The position numbers were made by a program, and so were the translations under genes. A stretch of DNA of 64,000 nt, from assembly GCA_030530775.1 (NCBI GenBank), contig JAUMUG010000001.1:570098-634097 (forward strand), written 5' to 3'. This stretch comes from Lautropia sp. Its GTDB lineage: Bacteria; Pseudomonadota; Gammaproteobacteria; Burkholderiales; Burkholderiaceae_E. The notes beneath the pieces were generated by a model. The model saw only the letters and a program-made list of their open reading frames with translations, had not been told where the DNA came from and did no database searches. Below are positions 8,738-17,335 of this stretch, one piece after another; within the stretch, counting starts at the first letter, position 1, and the number at the start of each line of letters is the position of its first letter.

Positions 8738-9655
8738 TCAGGCCGGCAGAAAACCTTCGATCGACAGGTAACGTTCACCGGTGTCGTAATTGAAACCCAG
8801 CACGCGGCTGCCGGCTGGCAGCTCGGGCAGTTTGTGGGCGATGGCGGCCAGGGTGGCGCCGGATGAAATGCCGACCAGCATGCCTTCGCGGCTGGCGGCA
8901 TCACGGGCAAAACGCTTGGCTTCTTCGCCGTCGACGGTGATGACGCCGTCCAACAGACCGGTGTCCAGATTTTTGGGGATGAAGCCCGCGCCGATGCCCT
9001 GAATCGGGTGCGGAGCCGGTTTGCCACCCGAAATCACCGGTGAGGCGGTCGGCTCGACGGCAAAAACCTTCAATTGGGGCCATGCCTTCTTCAGCACGCT
9101 GGCGACCCCCGACAAATGGCCGCCGGTTCCCACGCCGGTGATCAGGGCATCCAGACCCTCGGGAAAGTCCGCCAGGATTTCCTGGGCGGTGGTATCGACG
9201 TGGACTTCGACGTTGGCCGGATTCTCGAACTGCTGGGGCATCCAGCCGTCCGGCGTTTCGGCCAGCAGCTCGCGGGCACGCTCGATGGCACCGCTCATGC
9301 CGCGCTCGCGTGGCGTCAGTTCGAAGCGGGCACCGTAGGCCAGCATCAGGCGACGGCGCTCCAGCGACATCGATTCGGGCATCACCAGGACCAGCTTGTA
9401 GCCCTTGACGGCGGCCACCATGGCCAGACCCACACCGGTGTTGCCGGAGGTCGGCTCGATGATGGTGCCACCGGGCTTCAGTTTGCCGCTTCTTTCGGCA
9501 TCTTCGATCATGGCCAGTGCGATGCGGTCCTTGATCGAGCCACCCGGGTTGTTGCGTTCGGATTTCACCCAGACCTCATAGCCTTCGGGGAACAGCTTGT
9601 TGATGCGAACGTGTGGGGTGTTGCCGATGGTGGCCAGAATATTGTCTGCTTTCAT
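8738..9655 (-). CDS. cysK: O-acetylserine sulfhydrylase (cysteine synthase)
   Basis: A 305-residue PLP enzyme of the beta-family that makes cysteine from O-acetylserine and sulfide. The start [17 protein letters not shown] carries the conserved GNTP substrate loop. The PLP lysine is in [10 protein letters not shown], the acetate/phosphate loop is [11 protein letters not shown], and [10 protein letters not shown] binds the PLP phosphate. The C-terminal [10 protein letters not shown] is also standard. The ATG at 9655 has AAGGA upstream; an upstream extension to 9733 lacks family features. CysK and CysM differ subtly; [20 protein letters not shown] favours CysK. It is transcribed alone and divergently from the lipoate ligase-like gene. 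Confidence 0.92.
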   Translation of the reverse strand: MKADNILATIGNTPHVRINKLFPEGYEVWVKSERNNPGGSIKDRIALAMIEDAERSGKLKPGGTIIEPTSGNTGVGLAMVAAVKGYKLVLVMPESMSLERRRLMLAYGARFELTPRERGMSGAIERARELLAETPDGWMPQQFENPANVEVHVDTTAQEILADFPEGLDALITGVGTGGHLSGVASVLKKAWPQLKVFAVEPTASPVISGGKPAPHPIQGIGAGFIPKNLDTGLLDGVITVDGEEAKRFARDAASREGMLVGISSGATLAAIAHKLPELPAGSRVLGFNYDTGERYLSIEGFLPA

Positions 9656-9887
9656 GGAAAGAATCCTTGTTGTGACGATGGCACATGGTACGTGAGTTCG
9701 GCCGTTTCCGAGCCCATCTTTCGAACTCGGCATGCCGAAGCGGCCGGGGCAAGAGGACCCGCAGCGCTCCGGCGACGTGTTCCGACGGGTCAGACCGATA
9801 CGCGCTCGTCCCGGGCCAGGAATGTCGTTGGCGAGTCGTTCGTCGATGCCGAAAATTTTCGGGCATCATTCGGTCTCTGGACAGTAG

Positions 9888-10616
9888 ATGCATATGCAGA
9901 AAATGAATGAGGACGCGGCGCTCGATGGCATCGATGGCGCCATCGAGCAGCGCTGGAACGAACGGGCGCTGCTGGAACGCGTGTCGGCGCCGCACTGGCA
10001 TGCTTGGACCTATCGCCAGCCGGCTGTGATCCTCGGGCGTTCGCAGCACCGTCTGGTGCTGCCCGAGGGGAGTGGCCTGCTGCCCCTGGTCAAACGTGGC
10101 GCCGGTGGTGGAGCAGTACTGGTCGGTCCCTGGCTGCTGAGTGCATCGCTGGTGCTGCCGCCGGATGACCCCAGGGTGCTTTCGGTGTCGATCACCGACA
10201 GCTATCGCTGGCTGGGTGAGGCGATGGTGGCGACGTTGGCCGAGCTGGGGGTGGTGGCGCATGCGGTTGCTCCCGAGGCGCGGGTGCCTGCACCGGCCGA
10301 TCTGAGCTGGGCCTGTTTCGCGGGTGTGGCACCCTGGGAGGTGGTGGTGGACGACCCCGCCAGTGGACGCCCGCGCAAGTTGATCGGCTTTGCCCAGCGG
10401 CGCAGCCGCCATGGCGTATTGTTGGCTTGGGGGATGCTGCTGTCGACATCGCCGTGGGCGATGCTGGCCGAGCGCCTGGGTGTGCCGATGACGGGGGCCG
10501 ACGAATTGGCCGCTGCCACGGTGGGACTGGACACGCTGCTGCCAGCGCCGATCGGGGCTGATGATTTTCTGAGCCGACTGACACCGCACTTGCAACCGAT
10601 GCTGCGCGTGGGCTGA
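9888..10616 (+). CDS. Lipoate-protein ligase A-like protein
   Basis: A 242-residue member of the BPL/LplA fold, which attaches lipoate or octanoate to lipoyl domains. Two family landmarks are visible. The glycine-rich KRGAGGGAVLVG loop sits in the position of the LplA RRxSGGGAV motif, and a lysine lies in RKLIGFAQRRSRHGVLL, matching the catalytic K-x-x-G-x-A-Q segment followed by HG and a leucine-rich strand. The protein is shorter than E. coli LplA (338) and lacks its C-terminal domain, so it may be a transferase of the LipM/LipL kind or need a separate activating partner. Glycine cleavage H protein, a natural acceptor, is encoded 39 kb away in this window. Three ATGs occur in the first seven codons, so the start is slightly uncertain. 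Confidence 0.7.
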   Translation: MHMQKMNEDAALDGIDGAIEQRWNERALLERVSAPHWHAWTYRQPAVILGRSQHRLVLPEGSGLLPLVKRGAGGGAVLVGPWLLSASLVLPPDDPRVLSVSITDSYRWLGEAMVATLAELGVVAHAVAPEARVPAPADLSWACFAGVAPWEVVVDDPASGRPRKLIGFAQRRSRHGVLLAWGMLLSTSPWAMLAERLGVPMTGADELAAATVGLDTLLPAPIGADDFLSRLTPHLQPMLRVG

Positions 10617-10919
10617 ACCACCGAAGCTTGAAAACCACCCGGAATGGGCGCATTTCCGAAAGAGCCGGTGGCGGGCGCTCTGAAGTCTGCTGTGCGGGCA
10701 GCCCGCGGCCGCCGGTGGGAGCGTGGCGGTCTGCGGCCGACGGCCCGCAGTTGGTGCCGGGTGTGTCGGCGTTGCCTTTTCCGACAGCCCGGTGCCGTGA
10801 AGGGTGCTCGAGTGGTGTGCCCGCACACTGCTAGAATCCTCCGTTTGTTTTTTGCCGAATCCAGTGTCCTGACGGGCTCGGGGCACATGTGTGGGGCTTA
10901 TGCGAGGGACGCGAAACCT
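10617..10919. other. Intergenic leader before the first BMP gene
   Basis: A 303-bp gap. A -10-like TAGAAT lies at 10832-10837 and would give a leader of about 75 nt ahead of the BMP lipoprotein gene. An in-frame ATG at 10887 is an alternative start. No riboswitch fold was recognised. Confidence 0.4.
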
Positions 10920-12167
10920 ATGCTGATGAGTCTTGGCTTTCGAGGGCGAATGCTGCCGGTGGCAGCTGTCATGGCACTGGCATTGACCGCCTGTGATCAG
11001 CGCGTGCTGCAAAGCGTGTCCGGTGCGGTGGATGTGGCGGCTTCGTCGATATCGGGCGTGGTGGTGGCCGCATCGGCCGGACAGGGCAACGCCGCACCGG
11101 TGGCCGAAGAGGCGATCGATGGCGTGGCCGAGCCGGCCGAGGATGCCTTGAAAGTGGCGTTCGTCTATCCGTCGTCGGCCGACAGGAGTGCGTGGGCCAT
11201 GGCGCACGAGGAAGGCCGCAAGGCGCTGGTCGAAGCGATGGATGGCAAGGTCTATGCCTCGTTGGTCGAAAACGTCGCCGATGCCGATGCCGAGCAGACC
11301 ATGCGTGATCTGATCGAGCAGGGCAACAGGCTGATCTTCGCCACCAGCCCGGCCTATCGGGACGTGGTGATCCGCCTGGCCCGCGAATACCCCGATGTGC
11401 GCTGGGAAGTGATCGGTTCGGGGGCGCCTGCGACGGTAGCCGCCAACCTGCCGGACAATCTGCGTTTCTATGAAGTGCGTGCCTATGAGGGCGCTTATCT
11501 GGCTGGCGTGGTCGCCGGCCGCATGACGAAGACTGACACGCTGGGTTTCATCGCGTCGGTGCCGGTGCCCGAAGTCATCCGCAATATCGATGCCTATGCG
11601 TTGGGGGCTCAGTCGGTCAATCCATCCGCCCGGGTCAAGGTGGCCTGGGTCAATGCCTGGACCGATTCCGCGCGCGAGACCGAGGCGGCCCAGTCGCTGA
11701 TCGACAGTGGTGCCGATGTGCTGCTGTCCAACACCGGGTCGAGCAGTCCGCTGAAAGTGGCCGAACGGGCCGGCAAGTATGCATTCGGCTGGGCCAGCGA
11801 CATGAGTATGGTCTCGTCGAAATCGCATCTCGGCTCGGTCGTTTTCGACTGGGGCAAGCATTACACCCGCAGCACGGAGCAGCTGGTTGCCGGGCGCTGG
11901 AGGCCGACGTCGAGCTGGACGGGGCTCAAGGAAGGCTCGGTCGCTCTGATCGAGCTGTCGGGCAAGTTGCCGCCAGACGTGCGTGCGCAGGTCGAGGAAC
12001 GCCGGAAGGCCATTGCCGATGGCAAATTCCGTATCTGGAAAGGCCCGCTGGTGTCGTCGGACGATCGCGTGTTGCTGGCTAGCGACAAGGTGGCAGATGA
12101 TCGTTTCGTCGCCGGGTTGATGACCTATGTGAAGGGGGTCGAAGGGCAGATTCCGGCCGTCCGTTGA
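10920..12167 (+). CDS. BMP-family substrate-binding lipoprotein (paralog 1)
   Basis: A 415-residue lipoprotein. The signal peptide ends in a lipobox LALTAC (Cys near residue 24), so the mature protein is lipid-anchored facing the periplasm. After a low-complexity Ala/Val-rich spacer of about 60 residues, the BMP (PnrA-like) binding-protein fold begins at LKVAFVYPSSADRSAWAMAHEEG. It continues with the conserved features LIFATSPAYRDVVIRLA, YEGAYLAGVVAG, and GFIASVPVPEVIRNIDAYALGAQ. Known BMP proteins feed nucleoside ABC transporters. No permease or ATPase gene is nearby, and a second BMP gene follows 99 nt downstream. Ligand unknown. Confidence 0.82.
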   Translation: MLMSLGFRGRMLPVAAVMALALTACDQRVLQSVSGAVDVAASSISGVVVAASAGQGNAAPVAEEAIDGVAEPAEDALKVAFVYPSSADRSAWAMAHEEGRKALVEAMDGKVYASLVENVADADAEQTMRDLIEQGNRLIFATSPAYRDVVIRLAREYPDVRWEVIGSGAPATVAANLPDNLRFYEVRAYEGAYLAGVVAGRMTKTDTLGFIASVPVPEVIRNIDAYALGAQSVNPSARVKVAWVNAWTDSARETEAAQSLIDSGADVLLSNTGSSSPLKVAERAGKYAFGWASDMSMVSSKSHLGSVVFDWGKHYTRSTEQLVAGRWRPTSSWTGLKEGSVALIELSGKLPPDVRAQVEERRKAIADGKFRIWKGPLVSSDDRVLLASDKVADDRFVAGLMTYVKGVEGQIPAVR

Positions 12168-12266
12168 GGTCCGCGTCTCTGCGTCGGGGGTGCTGGCCGG
12201 CAGATTGTCAGCAGCGATCTCCGGTCTCAAGTATGATTTTCTGAGTCCTTCATCAGCCTTTTCCAG

Positions 12267-13406
12267 ATGTCCAATTTGAACCGTCGTCGTCTGCTGCTGG
12301 CCGTGGGCAGCGGTGTGTTGTCTCAATACTGTGTGTCGGGTGCGGCCTTTGCGCAGAGCGCCGGCGCGAGTGCGTCCACGGGGGCTGCGTCCGCCCGCAA
12401 GTCGGCAGGGCCGCTGAAAGTCGGCTTTTTGTACGATGCACAGATCGGCCGCTATGGTGGCAGCAGCCGGCATGCGCTCAGTGCCGATCTGCTGAAGAAG
12501 CGTCTGGGCGGCCGGGTGCAGCTGCTGTCGGCCGAGCAGGTGGCGGAAGGGCAGGATGCCGAGCGGGTCCTGCGCCAGATGTGTGCCGATGGCTGTTCGC
12601 TGGTTTTCGGGACGGCCTATGGGTTCATGGATCCGATCATCCGTGTGGCCAAGGCCTTTCCGGCCGTGCGTTTCGAAAGCCATGCCGGCTTCAAGATGGC
12701 GGAGAACGTCGGCACCTACAATGCCCGTTTCTACGAGGCGCGTTATCTGGCCGGTATTCTGGCCGCACACGCCACCAAACGCGCAGTGCTCGCCTATGTG
12801 GCGCCAGTACCGGTGGCCGAGGTGCTGCAAGGCATCAATGCCTTTACGCTGGGCGCACGCAGCGCCGATCCCAGGATCACCGTGCGCGTGATCTTCACCA
12901 ACAGCTGGCGTGATCCTGCCCGTGAACGCGATGCAGCCTATACGCTGCTGTCACAGGGGGCCGACGTCTTCACGCATCACACCGATACGGTGGCCGTGGC
13001 CGAGGTGGCACGCGACCGCAAGCTGAAGCTGATCGGTTTTCAGGGCAACTATGCCCGGATGATGCCGGCCGGCCTGTTGCTGGGGTCGATCCTGCCGGAT
13101 TGGGATGCCTACTATCTGGAACGGACCCGTGCGGTGCTGGACGGCAGCTGGAAGCCGGACAGCACCTGGGGGGGCATCAAGGATGGTATGGTGAATCTGG
13201 ACGTGGTCGACGGCGCAGTGTCCTCCGTCGTGCGCCGGCAGATCAATCGGGTCCGTCAGCAGATCATGCGTGGAGACCGGCAGATCTTCGGTGGCGTGCT
13301 GCGTGCCAACGACGGCACGATCCGTCAACTGGCTGGCGATCTGTCGGATGAGAGCCTGCAGAAAATGAACTGGCTGGTGGAGGGGGTGATCGGTCGGATC
13401 GCTTGA
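12267..13406 (+). CDS. BMP-family substrate-binding protein (paralog 2)
   Basis: A 379-residue paralog of the preceding gene, exported by a different signal. The N-terminus has three consecutive arginines (SNLNRRRLLLAVGSGVL) and an AFAQS cleavage region, which suggests a Tat or strong Sec signal instead of a lipobox. The mature part starts LKVGFLYDAQIGRYGGS and has the BMP motifs GTAYGFMDPIIRVAKAFP, YEARYLAGILAAHATK, and AYVAPVPVAEVLQGINAFTLGA, each aligning with paralog 1. A -10-like TATGAT occurs about 30 nt upstream. The gene ends at a strong bidirectional terminator. It may be a soluble binding protein sharing a distant ABC transporter with paralog 1. Confidence 0.8.
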   Translation: MSNLNRRRLLLAVGSGVLSQYCVSGAAFAQSAGASASTGAASARKSAGPLKVGFLYDAQIGRYGGSSRHALSADLLKKRLGGRVQLLSAEQVAEGQDAERVLRQMCADGCSLVFGTAYGFMDPIIRVAKAFPAVRFESHAGFKMAENVGTYNARFYEARYLAGILAAHATKRAVLAYVAPVPVAEVLQGINAFTLGARSADPRITVRVIFTNSWRDPARERDAAYTLLSQGADVFTHHTDTVAVAEVARDRKLKLIGFQGNYARMMPAGLLLGSILPDWDAYYLERTRAVLDGSWKPDSTWGGIKDGMVNLDVVDGAVSSVVRRQINRVRQQIMRGDRQIFGGVLRANDGTIRQLAGDLSDESLQKMNWLVEGVIGRIA

Positions 13407-13441
13407 GACGGATCGGCAAGTCTTTCATGTTCCCGTGAGTT

Positions 13442-13480
13442 CCCGTAAAAAAGCCGGCGATGTGCCGGCTTTTTTACGGG
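13442..13480. terminator. Perfect bidirectional Rho-independent terminator
   Basis: A 17-bp perfect inverted repeat with a 5-nt loop. The inner stem GCCGGC is flanked by A6 on one side and T6 on the other, so it can stop transcription from both the second BMP gene (plus) and glgB (minus). Confidence 0.93.
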
Positions 13481-13533
13481 TGGATACCCGTTCTGTCAGG
13501 CCTTCCGGTCTCCGACCTTCGGGCCTGTGGGCC

Positions 13534-15930
13534 TCAAGCCTTCTTGGTACGGCTGGCCGTGGCGCGCGGCGCCTTGGGTGCTGCGGCCTCGGCCTTGGCC
13601 TTGGTCGCACGCGGTGCTTTGGGCGCGGCGGCTTTGGGAGCTGCTGCCTTGGCCGCAGCCTTCGGAGCGGCCTTGGTCACGGTTTCAGCCTTTGGGCGTT
13701 CGGTGGCTTTGGGCCCGGCAGCCTTGGTGGCTGCCGCCTTCGGTGCCGGCGCAGGCTTTGCGTCGACGGGCTTCGGCTCCGATGCCTTCGGTGCAGCTGC
13801 AGCCTTGGTCTGGGTGGTTTTGGAGGCTGCAGCCTTGGTGGCTGCCGGTGCTTCCTTGGCTGCCGGTTTGGCCTCGACGGTGGTCACATCCTTCTTGGCC
13901 ACTTTCTTCGGTGCAACCGGCTCGGGTTTCAGCACCACCAGACCGAGCGGCGGCAGGGTGACTTCCAGCGAGAAAGGTCGGCCGTGCATGCCTTCGTCAT
14001 CGGCATCGACGAAGCCGTTGTTGCCTACGCCGCTGCCACCATAGACGGTGGCGTCACTGTTGATCAGCTCGAGCCAGCGGCCGCCCTGCGGCGCACCGAC
14101 CCGATAGCCATAGCGCGGCACCGGTGTGCCGTTGAACAGCACCATCACCGTGTCTTCGGGGTTGTGGCCATGACGCAGGTAGGCGAGCACGCTCTGCGCG
14201 CTGTCATCGGCACTGACCCACTCGAAGCCGCTGGCATCGAAGTCGCGCTGATAGAGCGCCGGCTGGCTGCGCATCACTTTGTTCAGGTCGCCGAGCCAGC
14301 GCTGGACGCCGGCGTGCAGGTAGTAGCTCGGGCATGCCCAGTCGATGCTGCTTTCGTGCGCCCATTCCGACCATTGGCCGAATTCGCCACCCATGAACAG
14401 CAGTTTCTTGCCGGGGTGGGTCCACATCAGGCCGTAGAGCAGACGCAGGTTGGCAAAGCGCTGCCAATCGTCCCCTGGCATCTTGTTCAGCAGGCTGCCC
14501 TTGCCGTAAACCACTTCGTCGTGTGACAGCGGCAGCACGAAGTTCTCGTTGAAGGCGTAGTACAGACTGAAGGTCAGTGCGTTCTGGTGATAGCGACGAT
14601 GGATCGGGTCTTTCTGGAACCACAACAGCGTGTCGTGCATCCAGCCCATGTTCCATTTCATGCCGAAGCTCAGACCAGTCTTGTTCTCGGGATTGTCGTT
14701 GCGATACTCGCCCCAGCTGGCCGGACGCGACACACCCGGCCAGGCGGTCGATTCTTCTGCGATCATCTGCACATCGGGGAAGTCGCGATAGATGCTCGCG
14801 TTGAGCTGACGCAGGAACTGGATGGCTTCCAGGTTCTCGTGGCCGCCCAGCCGATTCGGTACCCATTGGCCGTCTTTTCGGGCATAGTCCAGATACAGCA
14901 TCGAGGCCACCGCATCGACGCGGATGCCATCGATGTGGTATTTGTCGAACCAGAAGGTTGCGCTGGACAACAGAAAGCTGCGCACTTCGTGACGGCCATA
15001 GTTGAAGATCCAGCTGTTCCACTCGGGGTGGAAGCCCTGGCGGCGGTCGGCATGCTCATACAGTTCGGTGCCGTCGAAGCGGTGCAGGCCGTGCATGTCG
15101 CCCGGGAAATGCGAGGGCACCCAGTCGAGGATGACGCCGATGCCGCGCTGGTGCAGGTGGTCGACGAAAGCCATGAAATCTTCGGGGCTGCCATAGCGGG
15201 CGGTGGGGGCGAAATAGCCGACGGTCTGATAGCCCCAAGAACCGTAGAAGGGGTGCTCGGTGATCGGCATCAGCTCGACGTGCGTGAAGCCCATCGACAG
15301 CACGTGATCGGCCAGCTTGGGTGCGATGTCGCGATAATTCAGGAAGCCGCCGGGATCGTCGGTCGGACGCATCCACGAGCCCAGATGGCATTCGTAGATG
15401 CTGATCGGTGCATCGAAGGCATTGGCCTTGCCGCGGTTCTTCATCCAGCTGTCGTCGTTCCATCGATGATTCAGGCGGACGATGCGGGTGGCTGTACGGG
15501 GCGGTTCTTCCCACGAGAAACCGACCGGGTCACCTTTTTCGAGCCACTCGCCGGTGGGTGCGGAGTGGATACGATATTTGTAGCAGTCACCTTCCGAGGC
15601 ACGGGGAACGAAACCTTCCCAGATGCCCGAGCTGTCGCCACGTACCGCCAGTGGGCTGGCGCCGGCTTGCCAACCGTTGAAGTCGCCGATGACTTCGACC
15701 GCCTGGGCATTGGGTGCCCAGACCGCAAACCAGCAACCTTTTTCGGGTTCGGCGCCAGCCTGGGCGGCATAGGAGCAAAGATGTGCACCCAACCAGTTGT
15801 AGATGCGCGAATTGGAGCCTTCGCGGAAGTAGTAGATATCTTCCGGGCTGCAATGCGGGGCCACATCCACTGTAGGCACCCCGTCGAGGTTGGTGGTGCC
15901 CTGGTCAGGCGATTTGTTCCCCATAGTCAT
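13534..15930 (-). CDS. glgB: Glycogen branching enzyme with histone-H1-like tail
   Basis: A 798-residue GH13 1,4-alpha-glucan branching enzyme that moves alpha-1,4 chains to alpha-1,6 positions. An N-terminal CBM48 domain (CWFAVWAPNAQAVEVIGDFN) precedes the catalytic barrel. The nucleophile Asp is in DGIRVDAVASMLYLDY, the acid/base Glu in MIAEESTAWPGV, and the stabiliser in LPLSHDEVVYGKGSL. The beta-domain ends near residue 670. The last ~128 residues (13537-13920) are a Lys/Ala/Pro-rich tail of APKA and KAAAPK repeats, not part of the enzyme family and similar in composition to bacterial H1-like proteins. A GGAGG site fixes the start at 15930, inside the sbcB 3' end. No other glg gene is in the window. 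Confidence 0.93.
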   Translation of the reverse strand: MTMGNKSPDQGTTNLDGVPTVDVAPHCSPEDIYYFREGSNSRIYNWLGAHLCSYAAQAGAEPEKGCWFAVWAPNAQAVEVIGDFNGWQAGASPLAVRGDSSGIWEGFVPRASEGDCYKYRIHSAPTGEWLEKGDPVGFSWEEPPRTATRIVRLNHRWNDDSWMKNRGKANAFDAPISIYECHLGSWMRPTDDPGGFLNYRDIAPKLADHVLSMGFTHVELMPITEHPFYGSWGYQTVGYFAPTARYGSPEDFMAFVDHLHQRGIGVILDWVPSHFPGDMHGLHRFDGTELYEHADRRQGFHPEWNSWIFNYGRHEVRSFLLSSATFWFDKYHIDGIRVDAVASMLYLDYARKDGQWVPNRLGGHENLEAIQFLRQLNASIYRDFPDVQMIAEESTAWPGVSRPASWGEYRNDNPENKTGLSFGMKWNMGWMHDTLLWFQKDPIHRRYHQNALTFSLYYAFNENFVLPLSHDEVVYGKGSLLNKMPGDDWQRFANLRLLYGLMWTHPGKKLLFMGGEFGQWSEWAHESSIDWACPSYYLHAGVQRWLGDLNKVMRSQPALYQRDFDASGFEWVSADDSAQSVLAYLRHGHNPEDTVMVLFNGTPVPRYGYRVGAPQGGRWLELINSDATVYGGSGVGNNGFVDADDEGMHGRPFSLEVTLPPLGLVVLKPEPVAPKKVAKKDVTTVEAKPAAKEAPAATKAAASKTTQTKAAAAPKASEPKPVDAKPAPAPKAAATKAAGPKATERPKAETVTKAAPKAAAKAAAPKAAAPKAPRATKAKAEAAAPKAPRATASRTKKA

Positions 15931-17335
15931 AAAGAGCCTCCAGCAGTAATTGGCTACGTTGATCATCAGGAGGCAACGTTTCCGTCAGGGCATCGATGCG
16001 ATTCGCATAGTCAGCCAATGTGAGCCCCCCGCCAGCGCCCCGATGAAGTCGCGCGTGGCGGTGTTCAAACCAACGTTGCCTTTCTTCACCTTTGAGAATA
16101 TCCGGAAAATGCTTTGCACGATACCGGAAAGACAGTTCTTCGAGTCGGGGATCTTCATACCCCGGCATCGGAATTGGGGCAGAGGGTAGTGACTGACGCC
16201 AATCATCCAGCCTGCGCCGGTCGGCGTCCCCGATAAACCCCCCATAAAGGTCGGCTTCCACATCGATGTCACCGTCGGACATGGCCCGACGGGCATAGAC
16301 ATCCGGCCACAGCCCGGCCAGCCGTGGCGTGATCGCCTCGGCCACGGCCAGGTTCGCCCGGATCTGCGGCATATCGATGCCCCAGCGCTCGATCACCGGT
16401 GGTGTCAACGTCTTCAGGTTGCCGATGACGATCGGTGCTTTGTTGATGTGCAGACCCTTGATCGGCAGTCGGGGCTGGCCGGCGGGCAAATCCTCGGTTT
16501 TTGAAAACAACCGCAGGCGGACGTCTTCGACCGACATCGCCTCCAGCTCGCTCGGATCGAAAGCCAGATCCCAGACGATGATTTCGTTGCGGTTGGACGG
16601 GTGCCGTGCCAGCGGCCAGACGATGGCCAGGGAACCTCGTTCGGTGCCGTACATCCCCGACACGTGAATGAACGGGCGGCCATCGCCGATTTCGGCCAGC
16701 ACGGCCTGTTTGTTGCGCAGCTTCAGGCAGAAATCCCAGAGCCTGGGCTGTTGCGTTTTGATCAAACGGGCCAGTCCGATGGTGGCGCGCACGTCCGACA
16801 GCGCGTCGTGCGCCTGTTCATGGCTCAGTCCATTGGCTTGGCTCAAGTGTTCGAGCTTGAAGGAAGGGCGCCCATCCGGATGGACGGGCCATTCGATGCC
16901 ATCGGGGCGCAGCGCATGGGTACAGCGGACCACATCGAGCAGATCCCAGCGGCTGCAGCGATTACGCCACTCGCGCGCATAGGGATCGAGCAGCGCACGC
17001 CAGAACAGATGGCGGGTCACCTCGTCGTCGAAGCGGATCGAGTTGTAGCCGACGCCGATGGTGCCGGTCCTGCCGAGTTCGGCCTCGACGGCTTCGGCGA
17101 ACCGGTACTCGGGCAGTCCCTGCTTCAGGCAGGTCTGTGGCAGGATACCGGTCAGCAGACAGGCTTCGGGGTCCGGCAGGTAATCGGGTGTCGGCTGGCA
17201 ATAGAGCATCACCGGCACACCGATTTCGTTCAGCTCGACATCGGTGCGGATACCGGCGAACTGTGCCGGCCGGTCCCATCGGGGATCGGGGCCGAAGGTT
17301 TCATAGTCGTGCCAGAAAAAGCTGGTATCGCTCAC
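15905..17335 (-). CDS. sbcB: Exodeoxyribonuclease I
   Basis: A 476-residue 3'-5' single-strand DNA exonuclease that acts in recombination and mismatch repair; the length equals E. coli ExoI (475). The DEDD exonuclease motif starts at once (FFWHDYETFG, Asp10 and Glu12) and ends with HDALSDVRATIGLARL. The SH3-like and C-terminal helical domains follow (LKTLTPPVIERWGID, then LSFRYRAKHFP). The start is a GTG at 17335 whose last bases overlap the lldD stop (GTGA), indicating translational coupling. Its own 3' end overlaps the glgB start by 26 bp. The nuclease is thus wedged between two metabolic genes in one transcription unit. Confidence 0.93.
   Translation of the reverse strand: MSDTSFFWHDYETFGPDPRWDRPAQFAGIRTDVELNEIGVPVMLYCQPTPDYLPDPEACLLTGILPQTCLKQGLPEYRFAEAVEAELGRTGTIGVGYNSIRFDDEVTRHLFWRALLDPYAREWRNRCSRWDLLDVVRCTHALRPDGIEWPVHPDGRPSFKLEHLSQANGLSHEQAHDALSDVRATIGLARLIKTQQPRLWDFCLKLRNKQAVLAEIGDGRPFIHVSGMYGTERGSLAIVWPLARHPSNRNEIIVWDLAFDPSELEAMSVEDVRLRLFSKTEDLPAGQPRLPIKGLHINKAPIVIGNLKTLTPPVIERWGIDMPQIRANLAVAEAITPRLAGLWPDVYARRAMSDGDIDVEADLYGGFIGDADRRRLDDWRQSLPSAPIPMPGYEDPRLEELSFRYRAKHFPDILKGEERQRWFEHRHARLHRGAGGGLTLADYANRIDALTETLPPDDQRSQLLLEALYDYGEQIA

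Noticed and set aside
9576..12830. A 1084-codon open frame on the minus strand across cysK, the lipoate ligase gene and the BMP genes
   Set aside because: It is antisense to genes with clear family motifs, is rich in His/Arg/Gln with no domain, and is a common artefact of GC-rich third positions.
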